DNA of 64,000 bases from Polydactylus sextarius (GCA_016801845.1 CM028914.1:3270001-3334000); one strand, 5' to 3'. Counted from the stretch's first letter, positions 50,889 to 62,786 are shown. Numbers and translations: made by a program. The notes: generated by a model from the sequence alone, not told the origin.

Positions 50889-51021
50889 GAATATGTGCAT
50901 CTAAAACAGCAGAAGAGAAGAGAAGCAGCTTGTCCATCACTCTGGGCCGTCTGTCGCAAACTGTCAGGCTCGTTGGATGACTCCCAGCTCTCCCAGCTCT
51001 CCCAGTACTCGGCCCCCAAAT

Positions 51022-51109
51022 GGCTGACACACAGCAGTTCTTCACTGGCAAGCTTTATGTTCCTGTACACATGCTAAAGCTGCCAGCTGAAGAACTGTTC
51101 TGGTCAGCC
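51022..51109 (+). ncRNA. mir22a: mir-22 precursor hairpin
   Basis: GGCTGAC (51022-51028) pairs with GTCAGCC (51103-51109). The 3p mature sequence at 51077-51098 begins AAGCTGCCAGCTGAAG and, as I recall, equals zebrafish miR-22a (human miR-22 differs by one base). The 5p arm at 51036-51057 begins AGTTCTTCACTGGCAAG, one base different from human miR-22-5p, and the loop GTTCCTGTACACATG is similar in position to the human loop. A splice acceptor (TTTCTGCAG) at 50888 puts the hairpin in an exon starting at 50889, as in mammalian MIR22HG. The neighbours TLCD2 and TRARG1 fit human 17p13.3. Confidence 0.97.
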
Positions 51110-52616
51110 CTACCCCGGATGAGTCAGGCAGAGGAAGCGATGGGAGGAGAAGACGGAGGAAGGCAGTGTTTCACACATTCACAAGTCACGGTGACTTTAA
51201 TAACCCACTGGATTTGAGCCACCATTGTTTATGAGCCTGCGTTGAACACATGAGGCATTTTTCACTTAAAGTAACACAGGATGTTTATTTTTGTGGTCAC
51301 ATGTGTGGTTCGTTTCCTCACAGAAAAAAACTGTTTTAACAGACTTAACTTCATGTCTTAAAAAGTCATAGAAGTATTAAATTTCACGTATTAAGGTTTG
51401 TATTTATTTATAACATACTTGTGTGTGATTCTGTTCTGTTGTAAAGTAAAAAAAAAAAAGTCAAATTCAGTCAACATCCTCTTACTAATAATTATGTTTA
51501 ATTTCCAGGTCATGTTTAATCATTAATTAATCATATTAATTGTATTAAACGTATTAAAATAATCAACCAATCAGAACGATCTGTGAATGGGGAGTCATTT
51601 ATAAACACAAGCAGCGAGATACACATCAAATAAGATGCTTTTATGCAAAAAACTACTTCACACTGAGCATCAGGAGACTTTGAGAAACACCTACATGTGT
51701 CGTTTGTGTAGATAAAGTGTTAAATAACTGATGTGTTGCAGTTTTAAAAGAGTGGCAGTTAACATTAGGGTCTATGGGGTAGTTGAGGGCGTTTCTTCTT
51801 CTTTAATGTCTCACAGTTAAAAAAAAAAAAAACAAGTTTTAGTGATGAAGTCATCGCACTTTGTGAAACAGCACAAATTATTCTACAGTTTGATGTGTTT
51901 ATGAGAAGTGAAAGATGTGGCCGCTACAAGAGCTTAAGTTAAAAAAAAATGTAAAAAAAAACAAAAAACAGCTGAAGCGTTGGATGACATCACAGGTCAC
52001 GTGACTCTAACCTGCTCCCATACACACCCATTATAAACTCAGACACTGTAAAAAAATTAACAAATAAAAGAGCTTAAAACTTAACAATAACTTGATAAAT
52101 CAAAAAAAACTATACAAGATATAAAAAAATCAACATAACAGCTGAAAAACTGAAAACAAACATGTTGAAATAATTAAACTTCAAAGAGCAGAAACATTTA
52201 AGAACAAAATGTTAAGAAAGATGATTTTTTTAAGTGAATGAAATTAAAAATAAAAATTAATAAATCAGATCAAGTCCTGATTAATCTGAACGTTTAAAGT
52301 TTTCATTTTAAGATGAAGAATGAAGTTTGTCTATTTATTATGTTTCTGAAAAAAAAAAAAGAGAAAAAAAGGGAAATAAATACTTTGACGATTTGGTCAT
52401 TATTTCTGTGAAAATGGTGTCAAATTTACATCGTTTGTGGTGTAAAAGTCATAAATTTGAATCCGTGAACTCTTGTTAAATTTAGTTTTTTATTTTCTTC
52501 CAGTAAAAAACAAATTATTTTCTCAGACTTGAGGTTTATTGGTTTATTGTTGAGGACGAATCTGCATCATTTGGACAATAAACATTTTTAGCTCCTTTGA
52601 TGATGATCACATTAAA

Positions 52617-52667
<51 letters not shown>

Positions 52668-53500
52668 GAAATAGCTTATTGATAAACTGATCTGTTAACT
52701 TCTTTGTCTATTTATTTGTTGTAACTGAATTAATATTTCATCAATATAAACTGAACTAGTTGAGTAAAATAAACATCTGAGGTTCATTTATTTGCTGATT
52801 TAACTTCATCACATATAAACTTCTCTTCGTGTATCTGATCTGTGGTGGATACTGTTACAATCTAAATTAAATGATATTTTAATGTTATTTGACTCTGACT
52901 GATAGTAGATTCTAGAAACATTGTCTTTACATTAGTAGGAGAGATAAGATAAAACTGGAACGAAGCCAAACGTCGATTAAAACCTTAAATTTCAAGGACT
53001 TGGTTTGTAGTTTTCAATAATTTCCACTAGATGGCGCAATAATCTGCTAAATTAAAGATACGAACTCAACCAACAGGGTTTTCTCTGCAGGAAATAAAAA
53101 CAGACTTGATTGTTGCAACATCATCAATGAATAAAACATCGTCTCACCTGTAGGTTAAAGGTAATGGTCGATTTAATGTGATGAAGAATAAATGATTATA
53201 TTTAACTTTCAGATCAAGTTTCACGTAGTAAATCTGAAGTTATTTACTGTCTCCATCCTTCTGTTATTCAGTAAATTACGGTTATAATTAAATACAACTT
53301 GCTGCAACAGGTTTGGTGTTTTCACACATATAATACTCTAATATTCATATTTTTTCTTCAGTTTAAGCAATAATACCCGAGTTAAAGTACCTGAAAACTT
53401 CCTCTTTGTAGAGGTTAAATTTCCACTAAATGAATGTGGAGAAAAAAGTTTTAAAAAATATCTAAACTGCAGGAAGAAAATATCAATTTCATGCAGAGAC
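51110..53500. other. Intergenic between mir-22 and TRARG1
   Basis: AT-rich DNA with A-runs and a short TA/CA tract (52627-52662). The 3' end of the mir-22 host transcript should be here but no strong polyadenylation context was identified. No coding exon seen. Confidence 0.55.
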
Positions 53501-54146
53501 TGAATCAGCAGACTGTGCTTGTTGAGAGGTTTGTGGTTCATATAGTGTCCAGCTCGTGCTCGCTCCCTTTCTTCCTCCTTTTCCTCTCACGTGCGCTATG
53601 CGCCGTCCAACACGCTGAACCCACCACCCCACCCCACCCGCGCGTAAATGGAAAGCTTTTACGCACCGCTTCAGAGGAGGGTTAATTGCTGTTTTTGCCT
53701 TGTCACACGCCTCGCCTAGCGCATAAGGAGGCCTCACACACACTGAGGATGTGCCGTGGAGATGCGGTAATACCTCACTACATAATGGGTGTGGGGGTGG
53801 AGGGGGGAGTAAGAGGGAGAGAGGGAGAGAGAGAGATAGAGGAGGAGGAGGAGGAGGAGGGGGGTCAAAGGCAAGGCGTGCGCCCGGACGTTCACCGTCA
53901 ACTAAACGTGAGAGGGACTGAGACATCAATAACATCTCGCTCATCAATAAGAAATTTTGATGGAGACTGCTTAATTAAATCGGTTGCCTTGAAGGTATTA
54001 GATGCTCTGAATTTACAATATTGAATGTGATGACCCCAATGGAGAACAACTGAAGGAAGGAAGAGTCCTCAGCATCTCCATCCACAGGAAAAGCGCCTCG
54101 CTCCAGACTCAGACTCTAAGACTTGGAGGTTTCTTATCGTCCAGTG
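53501..54146 (+). promoter_or_regulatory. TRARG1 promoter and 5'UTR region
   Basis: GC/CpG-richer stretch with a GA tract (53811-53862). Several short ATG-started frames precede the main start, and no splice signal is needed between here and 54147, so it probably contains the transcription start and a long 5'UTR. Confidence 0.45.
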
Positions 54147-54983
54147 ATGGCTATCAACACTGATGCTACCTTTGGGAAAAACGCCCTCGGTGAGAGGGAA
54201 GTTTCAAATCCAAGTGACTTCCAGGACACGGAGAAGCTGCTGAGCACCGCGACCATCGAGCCAAGCGGCCAGAGCAACATCAAACCGTCCGACACCTTCT
54301 CCCTCAACATCAGAGGGAGCGTCCAGTCTCTGGACGCGCACCAGAACGGACACAGATCACCGTTAAAGTCGGGATCCGTCGGGCAGCTGGCGACCCCACC
54401 CAAATCCTCATCCCGGCTCAGTCTGGGTCCGCTGCCCTCCCCGGTGCCGCCCGGAGCTTTACCTAAGACTTACCTCTGGCTGGCTGTGTTCTCCTGCTTC
54501 TGCCCGGCGGTGCCACTCAACTTATGTGCCTTGTGGTACGCAAACGTGGTGAGTGTCACTTTTTTTTTTTAATTTATCTATCTTGAAACTTTAATATTAT
54601 CTGTGCTTTCTGTGCAGTTATAAACTGAGTCTTTTTGTTATGCACTACAGGTGTTTTTTGTTTCTGTTTTGCATTTAAATAATTATTATTGTTGGTCACT
54701 TCCTTCCCCCCACTTGTTTTTGTTTTTGTTTCCCATCCAGTCGAGGTCTGTTCTTCATACAGGAGATATTGAAGGAGCAAGGAAATATGGGCGTCTGTCT
54801 ATGCTGCTCAGCTGCCTGGCAATCCTGCTGGGTGTGGCTGTCATCATCTTCATAGTGTTTACAATAGGTACTGATGAAGAAGAACATATAACAAGTAAAC
54901 AAACGCTCAAAACTGCAGCGTGAAGCTGTGTCATTTAATTTCTCCTTTCTCTGTCTGTGTCTGTCTCAGATACCCGGTCGTGA
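54147..54983 (+). CDS. trarg1: TRARG1 (TUSC5)-like dispanin/CD225 protein
   Basis: Exons 54147-54548, 54741-54867 and 54970-54983 give 180 residues (human TRARG1 is 177). The start is MAINTDATFGKNALGEREVS. A hydrophilic Ser/Pro-rich N-terminal half leads to LPKTYLWLAVFSCFCPAVPL and SRSVLHTGDIEGARKYGRLS, the CD225 signature (FCP...PLN; S-R-S; GA/GD...GAR-GR), then a second hydrophobic segment LLSCLAILLGVAVIIFIVFT. TRARG1 regulates GLUT4 vesicle trafficking in adipocytes. PRRT-type dispanins are the alternative, but exon plan and synteny (17p13.3) favour TRARG1. If the last intron is retained the protein ends in a different 17-residue tail. Long 3'UTR with A-rich runs. Confidence 0.82.
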
Positions 54984-56009
54984 ACCGACCGAGGGATGGA
55001 AAGGAGTCGAACTACAGCCTCCTTCAACTTCATCTGATCTCAAATTTGCACAGAAGAGTAAAAAGAAGGAGGGAAGAGGAGGAGGAGGATGAGGGATGTC
55101 ATTTTGAAGACAAAAAAAAAAAAAAGCACAACATCTTATTTGAAAAACAGCTGAAGAGACTTTAACATCCGGACGAAAGAAAGAAAGAAAAAGCAGAGAA
55201 GTCGCAGGACGTTTCTCATTCGTGTTCATTAACCCCCACCCACCTTGAAAAAAACAAAAAAACAAAACAAAACAAACAAAAAAACTCAAACTCAGGAACA
55301 AAGGAAGGAAGATTAAAGCTGAACACAGTCACTGTGTCACATCATCAGGCTGCACATCCTGGTTCAAACTAGTGGTGCACTAACGTACCAACACGTCTGA
55401 CACAGATAATTGGGATGTTTCAACATTTAGATTAAAAACAACAATAATAATAACAACGATAATCAATCATACGGCTTCATTATATGAATGGACGACGACT
55501 CAGTTAAATAAACCTTCTTCTTGTGTTCGGACGTAAAAACGAAACCAAACGAGTGCACCTCTGGTCTGTAACGCAGCCGCCGCTCGGCCTGTTTCTCTTT
55601 TAACGATTGCAACTAAGTTAAGAAGCGACTCTTCTCCCTGTTCGGAGCAGGATGATACTTTCATGGCTGCGGGAACATATAAGCTGATTTCCAACATTGT
55701 TTACATCAAGTTTAAAACTCCAAAAGAAAAAAAAAAAAAAAAAAAGTACATTTACCACAATGATGCTCTGATACTGCAGTCATAGTGTGATATCTTTGCT
55801 TTGCGTTGCTACTATGATAAACTGAATGGATTCCTGTTTGGACTCTAACTGAACTGCCTGGATCTTTACACCTCATTATGTTTACAATATACTGCAACAT
55901 ATGAATGGGGTTGTTCTCCCTGTATGCACTGTTCTTGGCACTCTGATGTTGATGTTTATACATTTATACTGTATGACTGGTTTATTGTGCCATAGTTTTG
56001 CATGTTTGA

Positions 56010-56015
56010 AATAAA
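56010..56015 (+). terminator. Polyadenylation signal for TRARG1
   Basis: AATAAA about 1 kb after the stop; about 390 bases before the GOSR1 stop on the opposite strand (tail-to-tail). A candidate GOSR1 signal, TTTATT on the plus strand, is at about 56261-56266. Confidence 0.55.
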
Positions 56016-56402
56016 CCTGAATGAGCATGATGAAAGAGAAAGTGAGCTCATTACCTTTATTTTTATTAGATTAAACTTTAAAAAAAGAAAAGAAAAGAAA
56101 AGAAGAAGTGACATGACATGAACTGTACACAAATGACTTATATACAATTATAGAGGTGGAATTACATCAAGATATAAATGCTACAATATAATAATAATAA
56201 TAATAAAAATAAAAACAATTCAGAAAATAAATTATTTGGATTATTTTCTGGGAAAAAAAGTTTATTTTAAGGAATGTAAAGTAGAATAAAAGGAGAATTT
56301 AAAAGAACTTTTTCCACTTAAGTGATTTTTGTTTTTGCTCTGAAAAAATAAAATAAAATGAAATGACATAAAATAAATGTCGGTCAAGTGTCCGGTGACG
56401 AT

Positions 56403-57220
56403 CAGTGGAAGGTGTAGAGCAACAGGAGGATGGTGCAGACGCCGATCACCCCGCCTAGAATTAAAGAGTCACGCCTCTTGCGCAAATTGATTTTCTGGAT
56501 AAGACTGTTGATGGCTGGGAAACGATCTGAGGGGTTAGGAAGTGTGGTGAAGGAAAATAATTAAGATCCAAGTGAAGAGACTTGTGTGGGTGGTGGTGGT
56601 GATGGTGGTGATGGGGGGTTTCCCTTTTTCTTTTTTTGCTTTATTGTGAGTGAGTAAGAGGCAACAAGAGTGTAGCAGAGGAAAATACATCAGCAGAGCT
56701 TCTATAGCACGAACAGGAAAAAAAAAGTAAATTGAGCCTAATGGTGGAGTCTACAGTCTGTCACAGCAGCTTTCACTGTAAGTGAAGTTATGCTGTGTCT
56801 GCTCAGTGTCAGCATGTGATGGGAAGAGAAATGCAGTGAACATTAGCATGAGATAGATGATTAAATATGATTCTTTAAAAAGAAAAGGATACTGGCCAGA
56901 GTTGTGACTCTGGTTTGAATTGATTTCAACATCCCACGCTGAAATGTGATGTTCTCTTTAGTAGCCATAGCAATGCTGCAGGGAGACAGAGAGAAACCAC
57001 AAGGGATTAGTGTTGGATAAAGAGGCGTACAGCTGTTGTCAAGACATCATGTTCAGTTGGTTTTAATGTTTAGGTTCAAGGCAAAATGGTCAGATTGACG
57101 TTTTGTGTTGCTGCGTTTGCTTATAATGATGTGAATGATTGAGAGTAAAAAGGAAAAGTGAAGGAGAGTGAACGGAGCAATCACGCTTACCTTATTGCAT
57201 TGTCGATAAGACTATCGGAG
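56403..57220 (-). CDS. gosr1: GOSR1 (GS28) Golgi SNARE, last three coding exons only
   Basis: Exons 57220-57191, 56975-56893 and 56526-56403 are in frame and encode SDSLIDNAISIAMATKENIT, then a linker, then NRFPAINSLIQKINLRKRRD, ending in SLILGGVIGVCTILLLLY and TFH. This is the GOSR1 SNARE-motif end plus C-terminal anchor. GOSR1 is a Qb-SNARE for ER-Golgi and intra-Golgi transport. The upstream exons (Habc part and first half of the SNARE motif) were looked for between 57221 and 60500 and not found. They may lie beyond the window with the repeat-protein genes nested in an intron, or this may be a partial duplicate. The exons themselves are intact. Confidence 0.88.
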
Positions 57221-60200
57221 CTGCGAACATGAAATGGAAAAAAAGAGAAAAGTCAGCCAGAGCATGAAACCACACGGCTCTCTGGGCCTATTATCATAAA
57301 AGGAGCACTTCCTGTGATTCCTGCGAGACTGGAGAAAGTGCTGGTTAATGGAGGATTTTTTTTTTTCTTTCCTTCTTTTTTTTTCAGGAATGTCAGAATC
57401 TAACTGGTCAAATCAAATACTAAACACATGCAAATGAACATGTCAGGATGATACAGGTGCACATGAACACACACACACACATATATCGAGCGTTTACGTC
57501 AGTTGCCATTAGCTCCTGAAGTAAACGACAGACAAGAGAAATGAAGTGTTCAGTTGAGGTCTGAGCAGATAAAGCACATAAGGGCAGCGCTGTGCATCCT
57601 GGCAGACTCCAGCCGAGACCAAAAATCAATACTGCGCTTTATACTTCCTCCATCTATCTGTCCACCTCTCCCACAATCTATCTCCTGTTGTCCGCTGCTT
57701 TTTCTCTCAGTCCTTCACGACCTGGAGGAGTCGGTCACAGACGAAGCAGCTCCTTGTTTTCTCTATAAGAGAAACTACTTTTAATAACTTCACACAGTCG
57801 TCTCATTCCTTCAGCAGCAAGTTAGTAAACTGTTCTCGTCCTCAGTGATCATTTAACTCCAAGACTAAAATTTATTTTTGAAATCGCTTCTATAATATCA
57901 CACACACACACACACACACTGGACACTTGTCTTTGTAAACGTGGTTAAAACAGGGGCGTCGGTGGTAAAACGTGGTTTAAACGTGTCTGTTTAAATGAAG
58001 CATCTGCTTAGTTTGTGGCCGAGAAGCTGGTTGTTAAGTTGTTAGTTATTGGTTATTAACGACCAGGCGACGGAGCTAAAACAACCAAGACTCTGTGTCA
58101 CTACACAAACACTAACACCACAAAACCACACAGATGATCGTAAAACTAACTAGCACAACAATAACTACAGCAGGACAGGACCCGGTTAAGATAAATGAAT
58201 TCTGACCTAAAACACCAGAGAGAGACCTTTGACCGTTACAGCCCTTCGCCTTCTACTTCCCTTTGAAACTGCTGATTTATGCACTTTTCATTTTTGTTTG
58301 ATGTTGATGAAACAAGTAAAACCTGAGATATGATCATATAAATTTTAGATTTATAGAATATTTTTCACATGTGCATCAGATTGAATTTATGTTGTTTTTA
58401 AGAAATACATCACATTTTTGAATATGACATATAAAGTCTTTTTTTAAAAAAGAAAAAAGCAGCCAAAACGTTTTGTATTTTGTTTAAACAATAACATAGT
58501 AAACACATAAATCCAACACAGTTTTATGTTTATTTGGCTACTTTAAAGTGATGGTCTGAAGTCATTTGAACCCAGTGTCTATTTTCACTATGAAAATAGT
58601 GAAATAGACGTAAAATATCCCTCACAAGATATTTTACGTTGGTTGAAGTAATATCCAGTTTGACCGTCTTTTGTTTTCACAACCAAATAGTTAACAATGA
58701 AATTAAATGGGGCAGTCAGCCAAACGTATCTAAAAACACTGTTTTACAAGACTTAACCAACGTCTTGTTTTATAACAACTGGTGATGAAGGATGTTCCAG
58801 ATCAGCAGATTCATCATTTTCCTGAACAACACACTGATGTGTCCATGAAGAGCGAGGAAAATGATGAATCTGCTGATGTGTAACACCCTTCATCACCAGC
58901 TGATATGAAAACCAGACGTTGGGTAAGTCTTGTAAAACAGTGTTTTTAATAAACTCTGGGTTCACTTACTAAGTTATCAGTACTTCAGTTTATGTGTAGG
59001 GACCCTATTCATGCTACTGCTGAAGTGAAGTGATATTTTGAGCTTTATTAGTGGTTAAAAAATGACAGTTTAGATACGTTTGGCTGACTGCCCCATTTAC
59101 TTTCATTGTTAACTATTTGGTTGTGAAAACAAAAGACGGTCAAACTTGATATTACTTCAACCAACGTAAAATATCGGTTAAGGGAAAGTTTGACTCATAT
59201 TCATGGTGAAATAGACTCTGGTTCATGTTACTCTGAACTGTCACTTTAACACTTTTTTTTCACTGAGATTTATTTATTATTCTGATTTACTGTTAAGTTT
59301 CCGTGACATTTAAATTGTTGTATTTAATTGTTTTATTCTTTATTTCTATGAGACGACTTTGTTAAGACGTCCAGGTTGGATTCAGTACAACGCTGTCGTG
59401 TTTTTAGTTGTTCATTGTTGCAGCTGAGTCTTTGTGAGATGTCGGAAGTCGTCACAATGATGATGTTTAAGATAAAACTCTTTCTATTCTTCATTCATCA
59501 GATAAAGCAAAGACATTAATACTTTAAACTAATTTAAATAAAGATATAGTGTAGAGCAGAGTACGTGGTATTAATTATTCATTCTCACATTACAACCTGT
59601 CAATAATATTTGCAGCGTCATGTGTGTTAACGTCAGTGATTTCATGCGACTCAGACGTCAGCGAGCGACTTATTGATTCATATAAAACTTCCTTTAAATC
59701 ACAGACTTCACAGCTTCTCGTTAACTGTGATAAATGAAAAGCGGCTTCTTCTGTTAAAGCAGCTGATGTTTTTTTAAGTTTTATTTCTTCCTCTGAGCTG
59801 AGAAGCTGAACTGAGCAAAACACTGATTTCTGTAGATGCAGAAACAAGATGCATATTTTCTTGGTAATGAAAATATTTTAAATATCTGCGGCCTCCTGAT
59901 TTTTTATTTATTGATCTTTCACTGGTCAATGAAACTATAAAAGCTCTGTATTTAATTCTCCATTTAATATCTGATGTTAGTAAATATTTTCAGGAAAAAG
60001 ATGAAATGTTGATTTACAGTAACAATATTTTTCCTACTTCATATATATACAGTATACATAAAATTTGCAGATACAGATTAATTACCAGTCATTCTGGCAA
60101 TATTATTTCATAAATTAATTAATTCATCATAATAATAATAATGATAATAATTCCCAGCAGTCTAAATTCTTTCAATTAAAATAATTTGAATAAAAATAAA

Positions 60201-60583
60201 TAAAACATTTTAAAATTAAAAAGTGATTCAAAGCAGATGACCCTTATCCGACCCTGTTGAACAAACATTCCTGCTTCAAATCGACCGCTGAACTTTTCTT
60301 TTTTATCGCTTCTTGTCTCTGTTACTGGAAACAAATAAAATTGAACAAACACATCTTCCCGACAAAGACGCAGCTGGAATCGTTTGAAGCACAGAAAAAA
60401 ATCATATTATAATTAAGTATAAATAATAAATAAAAATAATAAATCATCTCAAACTCCAAACGTATCAGTGTCTAACTGTTTTTCCTCTTGTTGACATTAA
60501 CTTGTTACACATTAAACTAAAACTGTTGTGAGTCAGAAACGTCAGTCAGACAACAGTGAGACTGGAGCTGCTGCAGCGTCAAC
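57221..60583. other. Gene-free interval or GOSR1 intron
   Basis: Contains short CA tracts (57469-57482, 57900-57920), a palindromic MITE (58543-59249) and AT-rich sequence. No exon supported on either strand. Confidence 0.5.
58543..59249. mobile_element. Palindromic MITE, copy 5 (best-preserved edges)
   Basis: Edges read TTAAAGTGATGGTC (58543) and TGTCACTTTAA (ends 59249), exactly TTAA-bounded on both sides. Arms are reverse complements of one another; fold-back centre around 58840-58870. The left arm carries a small local rearrangement near 58580-58620. Confidence 0.9.
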
Positions 60584-61108
60584 ATGAAGTTTAACGGCAC
60601 ATTTTTCTTCATCTGTTTCCTTTCATCTGTTGTTTTCATTTCAACACGACCGATTTGTTACAACGGCTACAACGACAGAAACATTTGCTGTGATGAAGAG
60701 ATAAATGAGTTTAATGATGAAGGTGAGTTAAACTCCTGCAACAGTAGAAGAAGCTTTTTACAGTGAAACTAGAAATGATCCTCTGTGATACAGGAGGAGC
60801 TGATTCTGTTGGTAACGTCAGCGACATTTACGTCTCTGGAAGAAACACTGGATGTATTGGAGGAAGAAACAGCTACATTATAACAGGTGGGTGGGTTTTT
60901 TTTTTCTTCTGAGCGGTAAAACGTGTATGTTCAGAGGTCAATGCAGCACAAATCTGATGATGATTAACTAACATTGATCTCACACATGCTTTGTATTTCA
61001 ACAGGACCAATCCCAGCCAACGCAAGCATCGGCAACATCAGAAATGTCTTTGTTGGTGGTCACAACTCAGGATCAATCGGGTCGGGGAATCGCATTTACA
61101 TTGGCTGA
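60584..61108 (+). CDS. Secreted-type protein with 28-residue G/N/I repeats, gene 1
   Basis: Exons 60584-60722, 60794-60886 and 61005-61108 splice in frame (phase 1 at both junctions) to 111 residues. Residues 1-21 (MKFNGTFFFICFLSSVVFIS) look like a signal peptide. A short Cys-containing acidic segment follows (PICYNGYNDRNICCDEEIN). Exons 2 and 3 each encode one 28-residue repeat: SVGNVSDIYVSGRNTGCIGG and on, and SIGNIRNVFVGGHNSGSIGS and on. The pattern is [VI]-G-N-[IV]-x3-x-[VI]-G-G-x-N-[ST]-G-x-I-G-S-x-N-x-I-x-[VI]-G. I do not recognise the family. The alternating aliphatic and Gly/Asn spacing would suit a beta-solenoid, which is inference. A 3'UTR exon probably starts at about 61182 (TTTTCAG acceptor). 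Possible N-glycosylation sites include NVS and NTS-like positions. Confidence 0.72.
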
Positions 61109-61272
61109 GGTGCCAGGTGCACACACGGCGCAGTGCAATGAACTTATATGTATTTTTTCCCAACTTCTTTTTCTTTTCAGGACTGAATGATGAAGCCGCT
61201 GTGTAAATAACACCTAGAAATATCTCAGTAACGAAAGAATCATCTCATCATTTCATGTTTAAGAAAAATAAA

Positions 61273-61278
61273 AATAAA
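61273..61278 (+). terminator. Polyadenylation signal, repeat-protein gene 1
   Basis: AATAAAGTC context, matched by AATAAAGTC at gene 2 (63018), consistent with duplication of the whole unit. Confidence 0.6.
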
Positions 61279-61815
61279 GTCACACTGCTGCTTGAAACTA
61301 CACAGTTTGCATTGTTTTTCTTTATTATTATTAATTTTATTATTATTGCTGAAGGGAGAGATCCATTAGATTTGTAATTAAGACTTAAAACGACGCCTGG
61401 TCACCAGCTAAAAGATGAGTTTGTGGCTGAGATGAAATCCATAAAAAGAGATAAAATTACCAGTATATCACTGAGACCTAAATATAACTGCTAATATCGA
61501 GGTTTTTAATGGAACTAATATTTATTTAATTGATTCAAACCTGTTTGGTTTCTTCATTAGGTTTATGACCTATAAATGCAAAAACATCCACTGAATTAAT
61601 TGTTTATTGTGAGGTATTTTTAGGTCAGTGTGTTGTTGGGAAATAAAGTTCAGAGCACAAGAGTTGACTGGAAGTGACATGTTGATATACGATTTCCAAA
61701 TACCTCTTGGTATTACAAAACATCGCACGTATTTTTTGCTGAACGAGCAAAACACCTGTTACCTTACTGGTAAGTTCCTCCTCCGTAGATATGAACGCAC
61801 ACATGCAGTTAAACA

Positions 61816-61822
61816 TATAAAA
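61816..61822 (+). promoter_or_regulatory. TATA box for repeat-protein gene 2
   Basis: TATAAAA, followed about 30 bases later by a small non-coding exon that would end at a GTAAGA donor (61888), and by an acceptor (TCTGTCAG) at about 61951 just before the signal-peptide ATG. Confidence 0.5.
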
Positions 61823-61968
61823 ACAGCGTCTTCTCCTCTCGCTTCATCAAGCTACATCACAGGACAAACATCTGAAAAGCAGCGGTAAGATAAAGACCAC
61901 CTCTTTCAGCAAACACAACAGTTGTACTATTTTAGGTTTAATTTTCTGTCAGAGCAACATAATCCAAC

Positions 61969-62786
61969 ATGAACAACATGTTTATGATAATAACAGTTTT
62001 ACTTTCCTCTTGGTCTTTTCTCCACTCGTCTAGATTTCAGCAGCAATAATGTGGCAATATTTTGAAACCAGCCCTTGTTCTCCTGTTCCTGTCTGTCCTC
62101 CTGTTCCTGTCTGTCCTCCTGTCTGTCCTCCTGTCATACCTGTCTGTCCTCCTGGACCTGTCTGTCCTTCTATTATACCTGTCTGTCCTCCTATTATACC
62201 TGTCTGTCCTCCTATTATACCTGTCTGTCCTCCTGAACCTGTCTGTCCTCCTGAACCTGTCTGTCCTCCTGTTCCTGTCTGTCCTCCTGTTCCTGTCTGT
62301 CCTCCTGGACCTGTCTGTCCTCCTGTTCCTGTCTGTCCTCCTGGACCTGTCTGTCCTCCTGTTCCTGTCTGTCTTCCTAGAGGTAAGTTCCTACACTTAG
62401 ATTGATCTGTCTCTGTCTCATTATCTTGACACTTTCATTAAGTCTCTTTCTCTCACATCTACTCTCTCAGGATCTGGTCTTTCTGTTGGCAACATCTCTA
62501 ACATCGGCGTTGGAGGAAACAATACTGGAGCCATCGGATCAGAAAACGACATTTGTGTAGGAAGTGAGTTATTTCACATATTCATCAACTGCTCACTCTC
62601 AGATATCAGCAGCTTCACAATCAAACCCTGAGTTTCTGAGATTATTTTCTTACCTGTCTCACATTTTGTCACATTGTAACAGGAGGGCTGGGATACAACG
62701 CAAATGTTGGCAACATTTCTGGTGTCAGCATCGGAGGAGGAAACTCAGGCAACATTGGGTCAGGGAATCAGATCACGTTGGGATAA
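61969..62786 (+). CDS. Secreted-type protein: Pro-Cys repeat plus two 28-residue repeats, gene 2 (frame problem)
   Basis: Exon up to 62382, then 62471-62563 and 62683-62786. The last two exons have exactly the lengths of their gene 1 counterparts (93 and 104 coding bases) and the same phase. They encode SVGNISNIGVGGNNTGAIGS and on, and NVGNISGVSIGGGNSGNIGS and on, then a stop (TAA). The preceding exon encodes a run of 16 units of the type PVCPPV/G/E/II, in phase with exon 2. An ATG at 61969 gives a convincing signal peptide (MNNMFMIITVLLSSWSFLHS), but its frame reaches a TAA at 62047-62049, and the Pro-Cys frame is closed upstream by TAG at 62031-62033. Either one base is missing about 62030-62047, or translation starts at the ATG at 62049 without a signal peptide. 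Function unknown. Confidence 0.6.
62078..62378 (+). repeat. 18-base coding minisatellite
   Basis: About 16 tandem copies of an 18-base unit CCTGTCTGTCCTCCTGTT (variants end GGA, GAA or ATTATA), i.e. six codons per unit, so copy-number change keeps the frame. Confidence 0.92.

Noticed and set aside
57420..57629. Possible GOSR1 upstream exon (frame with QELMATDVNA)
   Set aside because: Bounded by an AG but does not match the GOSR1 sequence expected before the SNARE motif.
59590..59847. 85-codon minus-strand frame
   Set aside because: No homology recognised, no splice context linking it to GOSR1, and AT-rich surroundings.
62062..62400. Leu-rich hydrophobic frame over the 18-base minisatellite
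   Set aside because: It is the wrong frame: only the Pro-Cys frame joins the downstream repeat exons in phase, and this frame has TAA just upstream and no ATG.
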